64,000 nt of DNA, from assembly GCA_016937995.1 (NCBI GenBank), contig JAFGVM010000057.1:1-64000 (forward strand), read 5' to 3'. Every line of letters begins with the position of its first letter. The stretch's first letter is position 1. This DNA comes from Candidatus Delongbacteria bacterium. GTDB taxonomy: Bacteria; UBA4055. A model generated the notes under the pieces. That model was given only the letters and a program-made list of their open reading frames with translations, ran no database searches and had not been told where the DNA came from. Shown piece after piece: positions 9,859-19,700 of this stretch. The translations under genes were made by a program, and so were the position numbers.

Positions 9859-10070
9859 GTCTAATACATCATACAGTCAGATAAAGTAATTACAAAAGTA
9901 AAGATTAACAAGTAATAACAATTTTAAAATTTAATAATCTAATTCATCCTGAATCAGTTACAAAGAAATAAAATAATTTGCATTTGCTAAAACTTACATC
10001 TATGTTTATTTTAGTCATGTGAAATAAAATAGATTTGAAAAATCACGGTTTTAATTTATCAGAGGGATTA

Positions 10071-12155
10071 ATGATGGCAGATAAGAATACATATACTTTC
10101 GGTTTATATGGAAGATGTCCGGTTTGTAAAGAGATCACTTCAGAAGCGTGTGATGGATGTGGTTCCAAAAACTCTTTTACTGATTCCAGTAAACAAGGGA
10201 TCGTGATCTGTACAAAATGCAAGATGGAACACAGCATTGAATGTGAAAAGAAGAGTTGCAATAAACAGATAAAAGTCTTAAAAACTCCTAAAAATGAAGA
10301 TGAAAGAAAGCGGATAGATGAATTTATTTACAGAAAGCAGCATAAAGACATGGACAAACGCCAATTTACTATCAAAGAATCTCCCAAAAAAACAATAGTC
10401 AAAGCAGTTCAGGTCCCTATCGAAGATAAAATTGAAAAATCAGGTATTATTAAACTGGATGAGGGAATGGAAGAGCTATTGGCTGGAACCAGGAAGAGTG
10501 TTCTTGAAAAAACTACCGTTGAACCTTTGTCTAAATCTGAGGATCTAAAACCTGATCAAAGTGCTGTTAATACCGGCTTCAAAAAGGATACTTTTATACA
10601 GGACGAAAGTTCTATAAGGGAAGAACCTGCTGATAAAGTAGAACCTGAAATAGAACCTGAACCGGTTCGGGATGATAAGAAACCACTGATCGATATTGAT
10701 AATAATGATGTTATAATGGATAAAGATTTTGAACATAAAGCCGTTGAAATAAAACCTAAAGTGTCTGAACCGATCGAGATCAAGAAAGAAGAGCCTGTTA
10801 AAGACATTCCTCTTGAAAAAGATCAGCTTGATGATAATCTTGAGGGTGAAATAAATTTAAATGTTTCAGCTACCGAATCAAAGGATGAGGAACTATCCTC
10901 TGAAGTCAAGCAGGAGCTTGATCTGATCAAAGATTACTGGTACAAAAAGGAATTGACTGAAAAAGAGGAGAAGAAGGAAGAAGAAAGAAGGATAGTCAAT
11001 CAATTCTATGATGAACAGGATGATACTGTTCTTGATAAAAAGATCAACTTTGAAAATGTGTACAATGAAACAAGTTATTTTGACTGTAAGGTCTGCGGAA
11101 GGGAAGAAAAAAAGATAACATGTGACCAATGTGGTCAAAGTAATCAGTTCTCGCTTAACTATGACGCACTTAGCTGTAAATGCGGTAATCAGGTAAAGGT
11201 TATGACCTGTGAGTGTGGAGCAAAGCACGGTCACAGTGATTTTTATCTTATCTCGGAAGGTATTAAATGGCAGTATTCAAAATCCAAAAGTTATTACAAC
11301 TACAGAAAAGGAAGACTGCTGGTATTTTCAACATGTCCGACCTGTAATGCTTTTTCAGTAGAAAAATGTAAGGTCTGCGGAAGTAAAGTGAATTTTGGTG
11401 CACCGAATAAGAACAATGAAGTATACTGTAAAAACTGTGGTACGGTAAATCAGTTCCTTTGTGAGAACAGGAATTGTGATAACTCTGTAAAATCGCTTAA
11501 AAACCCAAGTTCGATCGAAGAAAAGCTTGATCTTTTGAACGAAGTAATGAACTTCAAAACCAGAATAAATGAAAAGAAGGTTAAGTACACAGAACCGGGA
11601 GGAGATAAAAAAGTTGCAAGCTCATCTCAGGGTATTTCTATCGGGAATGTGTCATCTACTCCGGATTTCTCGAACTCATTCATAGAAGAGTTCGATTCTA
11701 AGACAAGGGATCTTATAACGAATTCATTTATAGAGGAAGTTGAAACTGAAGTTAAACAGAGAAAGAAAGTAGACGAAGAAGTAAAAACTTTCAACAGGGA
11801 TAACTTTGCTCCGAGAGCTCCGGGAATATCTCTTGGTGGAGCAAAACCTGAAGATGATGAGGAGCAGGAAAATGTAATTTCGTTCGATGATTCAGGAAAG
11901 GGGATAGGTTTTTATATCTTACTTGTGGTCATTGTTGCGGTAATTGCAGGCGGTGGATGGTGGGGATATAACAACTTCCTTAAAAAAGGACCTGATCCTG
12001 TAATTGAACCGAAACCAAAAGAAGTGTCCGTAGAAAAACCAATCGTTAAAGATATTCCGGCTGTTATTGATTCTACTACAGTTGTAGTAACAGATTCAAC
12101 AGCTGTAGTAGATTCGACTAAAATGGTTGACGGACATGTAGAAGATAAAAAATAG
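10071..12155 (+). CDS. Multi-zinc-ribbon protein with C-terminal TM anchor
   Basis: CPVC...CDGCG...CTKC, CKVCG...CDQCG...CKCG...CECG, CPTC...CKVCG...CKNCG; TM segment IGFYILLVVIVAVIAGGGWWGY. Confidence 0.65.
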   Translation: MMADKNTYTFGLYGRCPVCKEITSEACDGCGSKNSFTDSSKQGIVICTKCKMEHSIECEKKSCNKQIKVLKTPKNEDERKRIDEFIYRKQHKDMDKRQFTIKESPKKTIVKAVQVPIEDKIEKSGIIKLDEGMEELLAGTRKSVLEKTTVEPLSKSEDLKPDQSAVNTGFKKDTFIQDESSIREEPADKVEPEIEPEPVRDDKKPLIDIDNNDVIMDKDFEHKAVEIKPKVSEPIEIKKEEPVKDIPLEKDQLDDNLEGEINLNVSATESKDEELSSEVKQELDLIKDYWYKKELTEKEEKKEEERRIVNQFYDEQDDTVLDKKINFENVYNETSYFDCKVCGREEKKITCDQCGQSNQFSLNYDALSCKCGNQVKVMTCECGAKHGHSDFYLISEGIKWQYSKSKSYYNYRKGRLLVFSTCPTCNAFSVEKCKVCGSKVNFGAPNKNNEVYCKNCGTVNQFLCENRNCDNSVKSLKNPSSIEEKLDLLNEVMNFKTRINEKKVKYTEPGGDKKVASSSQGISIGNVSSTPDFSNSFIEEFDSKTRDLITNSFIEEVETEVKQRKKVDEEVKTFNRDNFAPRAPGISLGGAKPEDDEEQENVISFDDSGKGIGFYILLVVIVAVIAGGGWWGYNNFLKKGPDPVIEPKPKEVSVEKPIVKDIPAVIDSTTVVVTDSTAVVDSTKMVDGHVEDKK

Positions 12156-12229
12156 TATTTCAATGGATGCAATGGATTAGATACAATTCAATACATACGA
12201 AAAAAGAAAAAAAATAATTAGGAGGAAAA

Positions 12230-12787
12230 ATGAAAAAGATCAAATTAGTTCTATTGGTATGTTTACTCTTTGTAGCATCAATGGTAAATGCTGATACTTA
12301 CGGAAAGCAGAATTCTTTCGGACTTAATCCGTTTGGTTTATTGTTCAACATCTATTCCGGTGAATATGGAAGATTCATGGATGCTGCCGGTACAACAGAA
12401 ATAAATGTACCTTTCTACTTCTTCAGCTATGAAGATTTTACTGCATTAGGATTAGGTGCTAAGTACAGGATGTATAAAGACGGAAACGGAGAAGGTGTAT
12501 TCTACGGTGGTGGATTGACTATTGATTCATGGACTTGGGAAGATATTTATTGGTACGATTCAGTATCAATGACATGGAAAACAGAGGATACAACTTGGTT
12601 AACAATTACTCCTTTAGGTGAATTAGGATACAGATGGTCTTGGCCAAATGGATGGACTATTGCACCTTCATTAGAGTTAGGATTTGCAGTTTCTACCTTT
12701 GATGGAAATGATGACTGGGGTGATTTGGATTATGGTGCTCAAGGTTTGCATTGGGGTCTTAATTTAGGGGTTGCTTACATGTTCTAA
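12230..12787 (+). CDS. Secreted or outer-membrane beta-barrel-like protein
   Basis: Signal peptide MKKIKLVLLVCLLFVASMVNA, alternating aromatic strands, strong GGAGGAAAA RBS. Confidence 0.6.
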   Translation: MKKIKLVLLVCLLFVASMVNADTYGKQNSFGLNPFGLLFNIYSGEYGRFMDAAGTTEINVPFYFFSYEDFTALGLGAKYRMYKDGNGEGVFYGGGLTIDSWTWEDIYWYDSVSMTWKTEDTTWLTITPLGELGYRWSWPNGWTIAPSLELGFAVSTFDGNDDWGDLDYGAQGLHWGLNLGVAYMF

Positions 12788-12803
12788 ACGTAGAACAAAT
12801 TTT

Positions 12804-12833
12804 AAAGCCGGAATTTATATCCGGCTTTTTTTT
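12804..12833 (+). terminator. Rho-independent terminator-like hairpin
   Basis: AAAGCCGG/CCGGCTTT stem followed by a T run. Confidence 0.85.
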
Positions 12834-12855
12834 ATTTAACTGATTAGGATATATA

Positions 12856-13098
12856 ATGAAAAGGATAATAGCAATAATCTGTATACTGTTGATCATTGTT
12901 TCGTGTACTCAAGTCAAAGAAAAGAAAGCTGTAACTACTACAACTAAAAAAGATGCAGTCAAAGTTGAGAAGAATGCTGCACAGCAATTTGTGGATACTC
13001 AAAAAAGTTACATAGATAAAACAAAAGAAAAAGTTGAAAAAAATCAAAAAGCACAGGATGATCAGAAAAAAGAACTGGATAACATTATGGGCAAATAG
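12856..13098 (+). CDS. Small Lys-rich lipoprotein
   Basis: Lipobox-like MKRIIAIICILLIIVSC; charged helical remainder. Confidence 0.65.
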   Translation: MKRIIAIICILLIIVSCTQVKEKKAVTTTTKKDAVKVEKNAAQQFVDTQKSYIDKTKEKVEKNQKAQDDQKKELDNIMGK

Positions 13099-13100
13099 AT

Positions 13101-14846
13101 CTATTTGATTCCGCTGTAAACTAATCCTTTCTTTGCGTTAACAGTAACGAGTGTACCGCTCTTTAAGATATCAGCAGCACTTTCTGCGTTAGCAATAACA
13201 GGTATATCGACCGCCTTTCCGACTATTACGGATTCAGAATTATCAAATTCCTCTTCAGTGATCAATGCGGAAGCATTTTTTATCAGATGGAGTATTTTTT
13301 CAGTTGTCGAAGAAATAACAAGCACGTTACCTGCCGTAAAATTCCTTATTCCTGAGCCGTCTTTTGAAATAACGCACACATTTCCGGAAGAGGATAATTT
13401 ATTTAATCCTTTACCTTCAATCAGAACATCACCGACCACCTGAACTTTCATCGTGTTAGTTGTACCTCTGACATTTATAGGTGTGCCACCTGTAATAACA
13501 ACAAGATCACCGGATCTGATCAGTTTTGCATCCATTGAACTTTTTATAGCATGTTCAAAAAGTTCGTCAGTTGTACTTTTTAATTCTGTTAAAAGCGGTG
13601 TTACACCCCAGGAAATCGAAAGTTGATTATATACTTTGTTATTGATAGTCGTGGCAATGATCGGACAGTCCGGTCTGTATTTTGACACAGTTCTGGCTGT
13701 ATTGCCTGATTTCGTAACGGTAATGATGGCTGCAGCGCTTACAGAATGAGCAGTAGAACACGTTGCATATCCTATTGCATTTGTTACATTGTCAGATTGT
13801 TTTATAAAATTTTCTCTGAATTTTTTCTGATAGTCAATATCCTCCTCAGCTTTTTCAGCGATCATTGCCATAACTCTCACTACTTCTACAGGATAGCTCC
13901 CGATAGAAGTTTCACCTGACAGCATTATCGCACTTGTCCTGTCATAAACTGCATTGGCAACATCAGTGATCTCTGCTCTGGTAGGTCTTGGATTTCTAAT
14001 CATGGAATCAAGCATTTGGGTAGCAGTAATAACAGGCTTAGAAAGTTTGTAGCATTTTTTAATTATATCTTTCTGAATGCCTGGAATTTCTTCGAAAGGT
14101 ATTTCAACTCCCATATCCCCACGAGCGATCATAATACCGTCAGCGATCCTGACTATATCCATTATATTATCTACTCCGTCCCTGTTTTCGATCTTGGCAA
14201 TGATCTTAATATCATCTCCGCCATTCTCATTAACGAAATTTCTAATAGTTTTAATATCTGAATGATCACTAACAAATGATGCCGCTATAAAATCGATATC
14301 ATTTTTTATACCGAACAGAAGATCTTTTTTATCAACTTCGCTAAGATACGGTAATTTCACCTTCGTTCCGGGAACGTTCACACCCTTCTTATTTTTTACT
14401 TCCCCGCCATTTATTACTTCACAGATAATATCAGGACCGTTTACTTTTACGACTTTCAACTCAATCAAACCATCATCTATCATGATCTTATTACCTTTAT
14501 CTATGTCATCAGGAAGTCCTTTATAAGTTATTGATACTTCATTCTGATTGCCGATTATATCACGGGTTGTCAAAGTAAAACTATCATTCTTATGTAAAAT
14601 GATCGATGAATTCTCAAAGTCCTTTATTCTAATTTCAGGACCTTTAGTATCAAGAAGGATGCCCACCGGCATTTTCATTTCTTCTCTGACCTCTTTGACC
14701 ATGTCTATCATTTTCTGATGTTGAGCATAATCTCCATGAGAAAAATTAATACGGGCTACGTTCATTCCCTTCAGGATCATATTTTTTAAAACTTTTTTTG
14801 AATCTGTGGCAGGTCCAAGAGTGCATATTATTTTTGTTCTTTTCAT
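13101..14846 (-). CDS. pyk: Pyruvate kinase with extra C-terminal domain
   Basis: MKRTKIICTLGPATDSKK, GDMGVEIPFEEIPGIQKDII, KPVITATQMLDSM; about 100 extra C-terminal residues. Confidence 0.97.
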   Translation of the reverse strand: MKRTKIICTLGPATDSKKVLKNMILKGMNVARINFSHGDYAQHQKMIDMVKEVREEMKMPVGILLDTKGPEIRIKDFENSSIILHKNDSFTLTTRDIIGNQNEVSITYKGLPDDIDKGNKIMIDDGLIELKVVKVNGPDIICEVINGGEVKNKKGVNVPGTKVKLPYLSEVDKKDLLFGIKNDIDFIAASFVSDHSDIKTIRNFVNENGGDDIKIIAKIENRDGVDNIMDIVRIADGIMIARGDMGVEIPFEEIPGIQKDIIKKCYKLSKPVITATQMLDSMIRNPRPTRAEITDVANAVYDRTSAIMLSGETSIGSYPVEVVRVMAMIAEKAEEDIDYQKKFRENFIKQSDNVTNAIGYATCSTAHSVSAAAIITVTKSGNTARTVSKYRPDCPIIATTINNKVYNQLSISWGVTPLLTELKSTTDELFEHAIKSSMDAKLIRSGDLVVITGGTPINVRGTTNTMKVQVVGDVLIEGKGLNKLSSSGNVCVISKDGSGIRNFTAGNVLVISSTTEKILHLIKNASALITEEEFDNSESVIVGKAVDIPVIANAESAADILKSGTLVTVNAKKGLVYSGIK

Positions 14847-14848
14847 TT

Positions 14849-15808
14849 TTATTCTCCTGATCTGAAGAACATTCCTACAGATAATGAATATCCGTTAATG
14901 AATGAAGCAGAATCAATTACAGATTTTCCTTCAGGTTGAACTTTATGTATCTTCAAAACACCTTGTCCTGTAGCAACATTTATTAAGTTGTTTTTTCGGT
15001 CAATTTCTATGACCGTACCAGGTGTATGTGAATTCTCTGAAATATCAAATGAAGTTTCGATGATCTTTAATCTTTTATCGTTAAATAAACAAAAAGCTCC
15101 GGGTTTTGGAGCAAGACCTCTTACCTGATTATGAATAGATTCAGCAGAATGATTCCAGTTTATTTTAAAGTGTTCGGGGAAGATCTTTGGAGCATCAATG
15201 GTTACAGCAGTTGAAATATCCTGTGAAGTTGTTTGATAATCAGCGTTGAAAATATTTTTGATCACTGCCGGCAAAAAATTACTTCCCTCAACTTTAAGTT
15301 TGTCATAAAGTATCCCGAAATTGTCTCTTTCTTCTATTATAATTTCTTTCTGAGCTATAATATTACCACTGTCGACCTGATCATTATTTAGAAAAAATAC
15401 TGTAAGTCCGGTTTTTTTATCTCCATTGAACAAAGCATGATTTATCGGTGCAGCACCTCTGTAATTAGGTAAAAGGGAAGCATGAAGATTTATAGATCCC
15501 AGAGGTGGAATTTCAAGCACTTTCTTTGGTAAAATCCTGAAAGCGACAACAACATAAAGATCAGCATTCAGTTCCTTAAGTTGTCCGATAAAATCATTAT
15601 CTCTCATTTTCTCAGGTTGAAGGACAGGTAGACCGAGATCGAGAGCAGTTTGTTTTACGGGTGTAAAACTTACTTTCTTTCCTCTTCCTCTCTGTTTATC
15701 AGGTTGAGTTACCACTGCTTTAATTTCTATGCCGGATCTGTGAATTGCCTGTAACGAATCCACAGCAAAGTCAGGTGTTCCCATGAATATGATCGATCTT
15801 TTAGACAT
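14849..15808 (-). CDS. fmt: Methionyl-tRNA formyltransferase
   Basis: FMGTPDFAVDSLQ, NLHASLLPNYRGAAPINHALFNGD, PKPGAF. Confidence 0.96.
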   Translation of the reverse strand: MSKRSIIFMGTPDFAVDSLQAIHRSGIEIKAVVTQPDKQRGRGKKVSFTPVKQTALDLGLPVLQPEKMRDNDFIGQLKELNADLYVVVAFRILPKKVLEIPPLGSINLHASLLPNYRGAAPINHALFNGDKKTGLTVFFLNNDQVDSGNIIAQKEIIIEERDNFGILYDKLKVEGSNFLPAVIKNIFNADYQTTSQDISTAVTIDAPKIFPEHFKINWNHSAESIHNQVRGLAPKPGAFCLFNDKRLKIIETSFDISENSHTPGTVIEIDRKNNLINVATGQGVLKIHKVQPEGKSVIDSASFINGYSLSVGMFFRSGE

Positions 15809-15817
15809 ATCAGTAAG

Positions 15818-15850
15818 AAGAAAGATCCTGAAATAAATTCAGAATGACGG
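15818..15850. repeat. Palindromic repeat copy AAGAAAGATCCTGAAATAAATTCAGAATGACGG
   Basis: CTGAA/TTCAG hairpin. Flanks match the copy at 1416-1453. Confidence 0.7.
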
Positions 15851-15853
15851 TAA

Positions 15854-16048
15854 TTAACCGATTTCCTCAATTCCTTTATTAGTTATCTTCAGCAATTTTC
15901 CTTCAGCATCTGAAAGTTGTTTTCTACAGAAATCCAGAAGTTTTTTCCCCTCTTCGAAATATTCAAATGTTTTATCAAGAGGAATATCCCCGGATTCAAG
16001 CTTTTCCATTATTTCATTCAGTTTTTTAATAGCTTCTTCATATTTCAT
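15854..16048 (-). CDS. xseB: Exodeoxyribonuclease VII small subunit
   Basis: YEEAIKKLNEIMEKLESGDIPLDKTFEYFEEGKKLLDFCRKQL. Confidence 0.93.
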   Translation of the reverse strand: MKYEEAIKKLNEIMEKLESGDIPLDKTFEYFEEGKKLLDFCRKQLSDAEGKLLKITNKGIEEIG

Positions 16049-16060
16049 TATATTTTTCCT

Positions 16061-17809
16061 CTATTTCTTTTTAACGGAAATATTCAACTCATCCAATTGA
16101 TCCTGAGATACTTCAGATGGTGCTTTTGTCAATGGACAGTTTAAACTTTTTGCTTTAGGGAATGCGATCACTTCTCTAATAGTTTCTTCTCCTGTCATGA
16201 CCTGCAGCAGTCTATCAAGTCCGGGTGCAATTCCTGCATGAGGGGGAGCTCCATATTTAAAAGCTTTTAACATAAATCCGAATTTGTCTTCTATCTCCTC
16301 ATTGGTCAGATCTAATCTTTTGAAGATCTTTTCCTGGATATCCCTGTCGTGGATCCTTACACTTCCTGAGGCAAGTTCAACTCCGTTCAGGACAAGATCA
16401 TAACTTTTACTCAGTACATTACCGGGATCATTCTCAATTTTATCGATATCTTCTTCTTTAGGCATTGTGAACATATGATGCATAGCATCCCATCGATCAG
16501 CTTCCTCATTGTATTCAAACATCGGGAAATCGGTTACCCAGCAGAATTTGAAATCTTTCGGATCGGTCAATCCAAGTTCATTTCCAAATCTGTTTCTCAA
16601 GCCACCGAGTACTTTGTTCACAGTTGAAGTTCTATCGGCACCGAAAAAGATCATTGCGTTACCATTTACCTCTGCAAGTTCAATGATTGTTCTTTTATCA
16701 TCATCTGTCAGAAATTTCTCGATCCCTGCTTCAAATTTTCCGTCTACCAGTTTAACGAATGCCAATCCTTTTGCCCCGAGGTGTTTCGCGTAGTCCTCAT
16801 ACTTCCCGATCTGCTTTCTGCTAAGGTCTTCCTTTCCTTCAACAGCAATGAATTTAACACATTCAGCATTTTTGAAAACTCCAAATTCTGAGTTTCTGGT
16901 AATATCTGTAATATTCTTAAGTTTTAGCCCAAACCTAAGGTCAGGTTTATCCACACCGTATTCCTCCATAGAGACAGAATAAGGTATTCTTTCAAAAGGT
17001 ACAGGAATTTCAATTCCCATTGATTCACTGAATATCTGATGCATTAAACCTTCTGTTAAAGAAAAAATGTAATTCTCATCAACAAAACTCGCTTCAATAT
17101 CGATTTGGGTGAATTCCGGTTGTCTGTCACCTCTGGCATCTTCGTCTCTGTAACATCTTGCGATCTGGAAATATTTATCCATTCCGGAGACCATTAAAAG
17201 CTGCTTGAATATCTGTGGTGATTGCGGAAGGGCGTAGAAACTTCCCGGAAATAATCTGGCAGGAACCAGATAATCTCTTGCTCCTTCAGGTGTACTTTTT
17301 GTGAAAGTTGGAGTTTCTATTTCCAAAAAACCTTTTTCAGACAGAAAATTTCTTGTAGCCATTGTTACTTTATGACGTAGTATCAAATTTCTGGTCATTA
17401 CTTCTGATCTCAGGTCCAGATACCGGTATTCTAATCTAAGTTCTTCTTTGGCATCAGATCTGCCTTTTAAAAAATTGAATGGAGGTGTAATTGATTCGTT
17501 CTCGATTTTTATATTATTTGCATCAATTTCTATTTCACCTGTTGCAAGATTACGGTTAGCATCAGGTTTTACTTTTACGACTCCATCAATAGACACAACA
17601 AATTCATTTCTGCATTTGGATGCAAGTTCAATAATATCCTGCGAAACTTTAGCCGGGTCAAAAATAACCTGTGTTATACCATACCTGTCTCGAAGATCAA
17701 AAAATAATAAACCACCAAGATTTCTATATTTATGTACCCATCCGGATAAAGTGACATTTTTATTTTCATCATTTTTTCTCAGTTCACCACAATTGTGTGT
17801 TCTCTTCAT
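16061..17809 (-). CDS. aspS: Aspartyl-tRNA synthetase
   Basis: GWVHKYRNLGGLLFFDLRDRYG, RYLDLR, FTQIDIEASF, GIAPGLDRLLQVM. Confidence 0.97.
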   Translation of the reverse strand: MKRTHNCGELRKNDENKNVTLSGWVHKYRNLGGLLFFDLRDRYGITQVIFDPAKVSQDIIELASKCRNEFVVSIDGVVKVKPDANRNLATGEIEIDANNIKIENESITPPFNFLKGRSDAKEELRLEYRYLDLRSEVMTRNLILRHKVTMATRNFLSEKGFLEIETPTFTKSTPEGARDYLVPARLFPGSFYALPQSPQIFKQLLMVSGMDKYFQIARCYRDEDARGDRQPEFTQIDIEASFVDENYIFSLTEGLMHQIFSESMGIEIPVPFERIPYSVSMEEYGVDKPDLRFGLKLKNITDITRNSEFGVFKNAECVKFIAVEGKEDLSRKQIGKYEDYAKHLGAKGLAFVKLVDGKFEAGIEKFLTDDDKRTIIELAEVNGNAMIFFGADRTSTVNKVLGGLRNRFGNELGLTDPKDFKFCWVTDFPMFEYNEEADRWDAMHHMFTMPKEEDIDKIENDPGNVLSKSYDLVLNGVELASGSVRIHDRDIQEKIFKRLDLTNEEIEDKFGFMLKAFKYGAPPHAGIAPGLDRLLQVMTGEETIREVIAFPKAKSLNCPLTKAPSEVSQDQLDELNISVKKK

Positions 17810-17960
17810 AAATTATTTTCTCCAAAATATCGTGTTTTATCAGCACCTGAAAAATAAAGTGATTATAACATAAAATCAATATATATAAAATTCATTTATT
17901 TAAGTTGCACCTGAGCAGACATTTGATTAAATTAAAAAGATAGAAAATTGGGGATCGAAT

Positions 17961-18473
17961 ATGAGGATCATAAATTTAACACTTTTACTGGCACTTATCG
18001 TTCTCACCGGTTGCAAAATTACAGGCCAGTATATTATAGATCAAAGCGGTGAAGGTACAGGTAAGATCATAGTTGAGAATTTCAACAAAAATATCTTTTT
18101 AGCAAGATTACGTGAAGACGAAAAGTATAAAAAAATTGAGATCACGTCTATTGATTCGATCGATCCGGACCTTTTTCATGTAAACATCAAGTGGGAAAAA
18201 TTTGAAGATGTCTTCAAGAGCATGAAGAAACTTGAGGACGGGAATATAGAATTGAATCTGGGGACTTATGAATTTCCTATAACTGTCAAGATCGATGGAG
18301 TGATAGATCCAAAAAAATCTACCGGTGAATTATTAGAACCTGATAAAATGGAATTCAAGTACAGTAAAGCGATCCTCACATATCTACCTGAGGAAAATTT
18401 CAGCTTTATGACCTTTTTACTGATTACTCTTGCTGTCCTGATCATTTATTTTTTGTTGTTCAGAAGAAAGTAA
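17961..18473 (+). CDS. Lipoprotein with C-terminal TM helix
   Basis: Lipobox LLLALIVLTGC; C-terminal FMTFLLITLAVLIIYFLLFRRK. Confidence 0.6.
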   Translation: MRIINLTLLLALIVLTGCKITGQYIIDQSGEGTGKIIVENFNKNIFLARLREDEKYKKIEITSIDSIDPDLFHVNIKWEKFEDVFKSMKKLEDGNIELNLGTYEFPITVKIDGVIDPKKSTGELLEPDKMEFKYSKAILTYLPEENFSFMTFLLITLAVLIIYFLLFRRK

Positions 18474-18523
18474 TGAAGATGGGGAATGTGCTATTTATTT
18501 AGATAAAAAAAACAAATATTGTC

Positions 18524-18552
18524 TTGACAAATAACAAAAAGCAAAGTAACTT
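18524..18552 (+). promoter_or_regulatory. Sigma70-like promoter upstream of the exbB homologue
   Basis: TTGACA - 17 nt - TAACTT. Confidence 0.6.
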
Positions 18553-18636
18553 AATGGCTCGAATTCAGGCTTCTATAAGCAGGGATTAAAATGGGAAAAT
18601 TATAACTAAATGAAATAAAAAAAAACGGAGGAAAAA

Positions 18637-19245
18637 ATGACTGAATATTTTGTTAAAGGTGGACCTTTTATGTGGCCGATCCTGATTATCTTTATTATTG
18701 GAATAGTAATCAGCCTTTACAAACTTTTCTCTCTACTAGGAACTGGAAAAAATGCCGGTGAATTAATGAAGGAAGTAAAGAAAGCATTAGCTTCACAGGG
18801 AACTGAAGGAGCATTAAGATTAGTTCAAGGCGGAAAACCTGTGGAAGAACTTATCAACGCAGGACTTAAGAATGTTAAGAACGGTATTGATAACGTAGAA
18901 AAAGCAATTGTAAACGAAGGTGGAATTCAGTCAACTTATCTATATAGCGGTATGATATGGATGTCTTCAGTAGTAGGTCTTGCACCGATGCTTGGTTTCC
19001 TTGGAACTGTTTGGGGAATGGTTGGAGCAATGGATGCGATCGCTGCTGCGAACGATATTTCTCCATCGATCGTTGCTGGTGGTATTTCAGAAGCACTTTT
19101 AACTACTGCATTCGGTCTTGTAGTTGCTATTATTATTCAGACTGTTCAAGGTGTGTTCCAGTCGATCATTGATAGCAGAGTTCTTGACATGGAAGAGACA
19201 AGTGTTGCTTTGATCGAAACATTAGTTGAAAACGAATCTAACTAA
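18637..19245 (+). CDS. exbB: MotA/TolQ/ExbB proton channel family protein
   Basis: GLAPMLGFLGTVWGMVGAMDAIAAANDISPSIVAGGISEALLTTAFGLVVAI. Confidence 0.93.
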   Translation: MTEYFVKGGPFMWPILIIFIIGIVISLYKLFSLLGTGKNAGELMKEVKKALASQGTEGALRLVQGGKPVEELINAGLKNVKNGIDNVEKAIVNEGGIQSTYLYSGMIWMSSVVGLAPMLGFLGTVWGMVGAMDAIAAANDISPSIVAGGISEALLTTAFGLVVAIIIQTVQGVFQSIIDSRVLDMEETSVALIETLVENESN

Positions 19246-19264
19246 AAAATAAGAGAGAATACCA

Positions 19265-19681
19265 ATGCTTAAAAAACCTGAAAGAAAGGTTGGGGAATTC
19301 AATGCATCTTCGATGGCGGATATTACTTTCTTGTTGCTTATATTCTTTCTAGTTACGACTACTATATCATCGGATAAAGGAATAAAATTTGTTCTGCCTC
19401 AAAAAGCGGATCAAACTGAGGGTGTTAAGGTTAAAGGGGTTGTGAATATCCTTTTAAACGACGATGATGATGTTCTTCTTGGAAAGAAAGGAAAAGAAGA
19501 AGAGGTCAATATTCAGCAGGTAAGAGACAGATTACAAGTTCTAAGCAGGGAAATTGCGGCAAATGGAGATTCCATTATTGTTTCAATAAAGGTTACTCCG
19601 GGATCGACTTACAAGAATTATATAGAGATCCTTGACCAGGTAAAAAGTGCCAATATAAATAGAATATCCCTAGCACAATAA
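19265..19681 (+). CDS. exbD: ExbD/TolR family protein
   Basis: SMADITFLLLIFFLVTTTI with ExbD-like periplasmic domain. Confidence 0.92.
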   Translation: MLKKPERKVGEFNASSMADITFLLLIFFLVTTTISSDKGIKFVLPQKADQTEGVKVKGVVNILLNDDDDVLLGKKGKEEEVNIQQVRDRLQVLSREIAANGDSIIVSIKVTPGSTYKNYIEILDQVKSANINRISLAQ

Positions 19682-19700
19682 AATTCAAAATGGAAGAATT

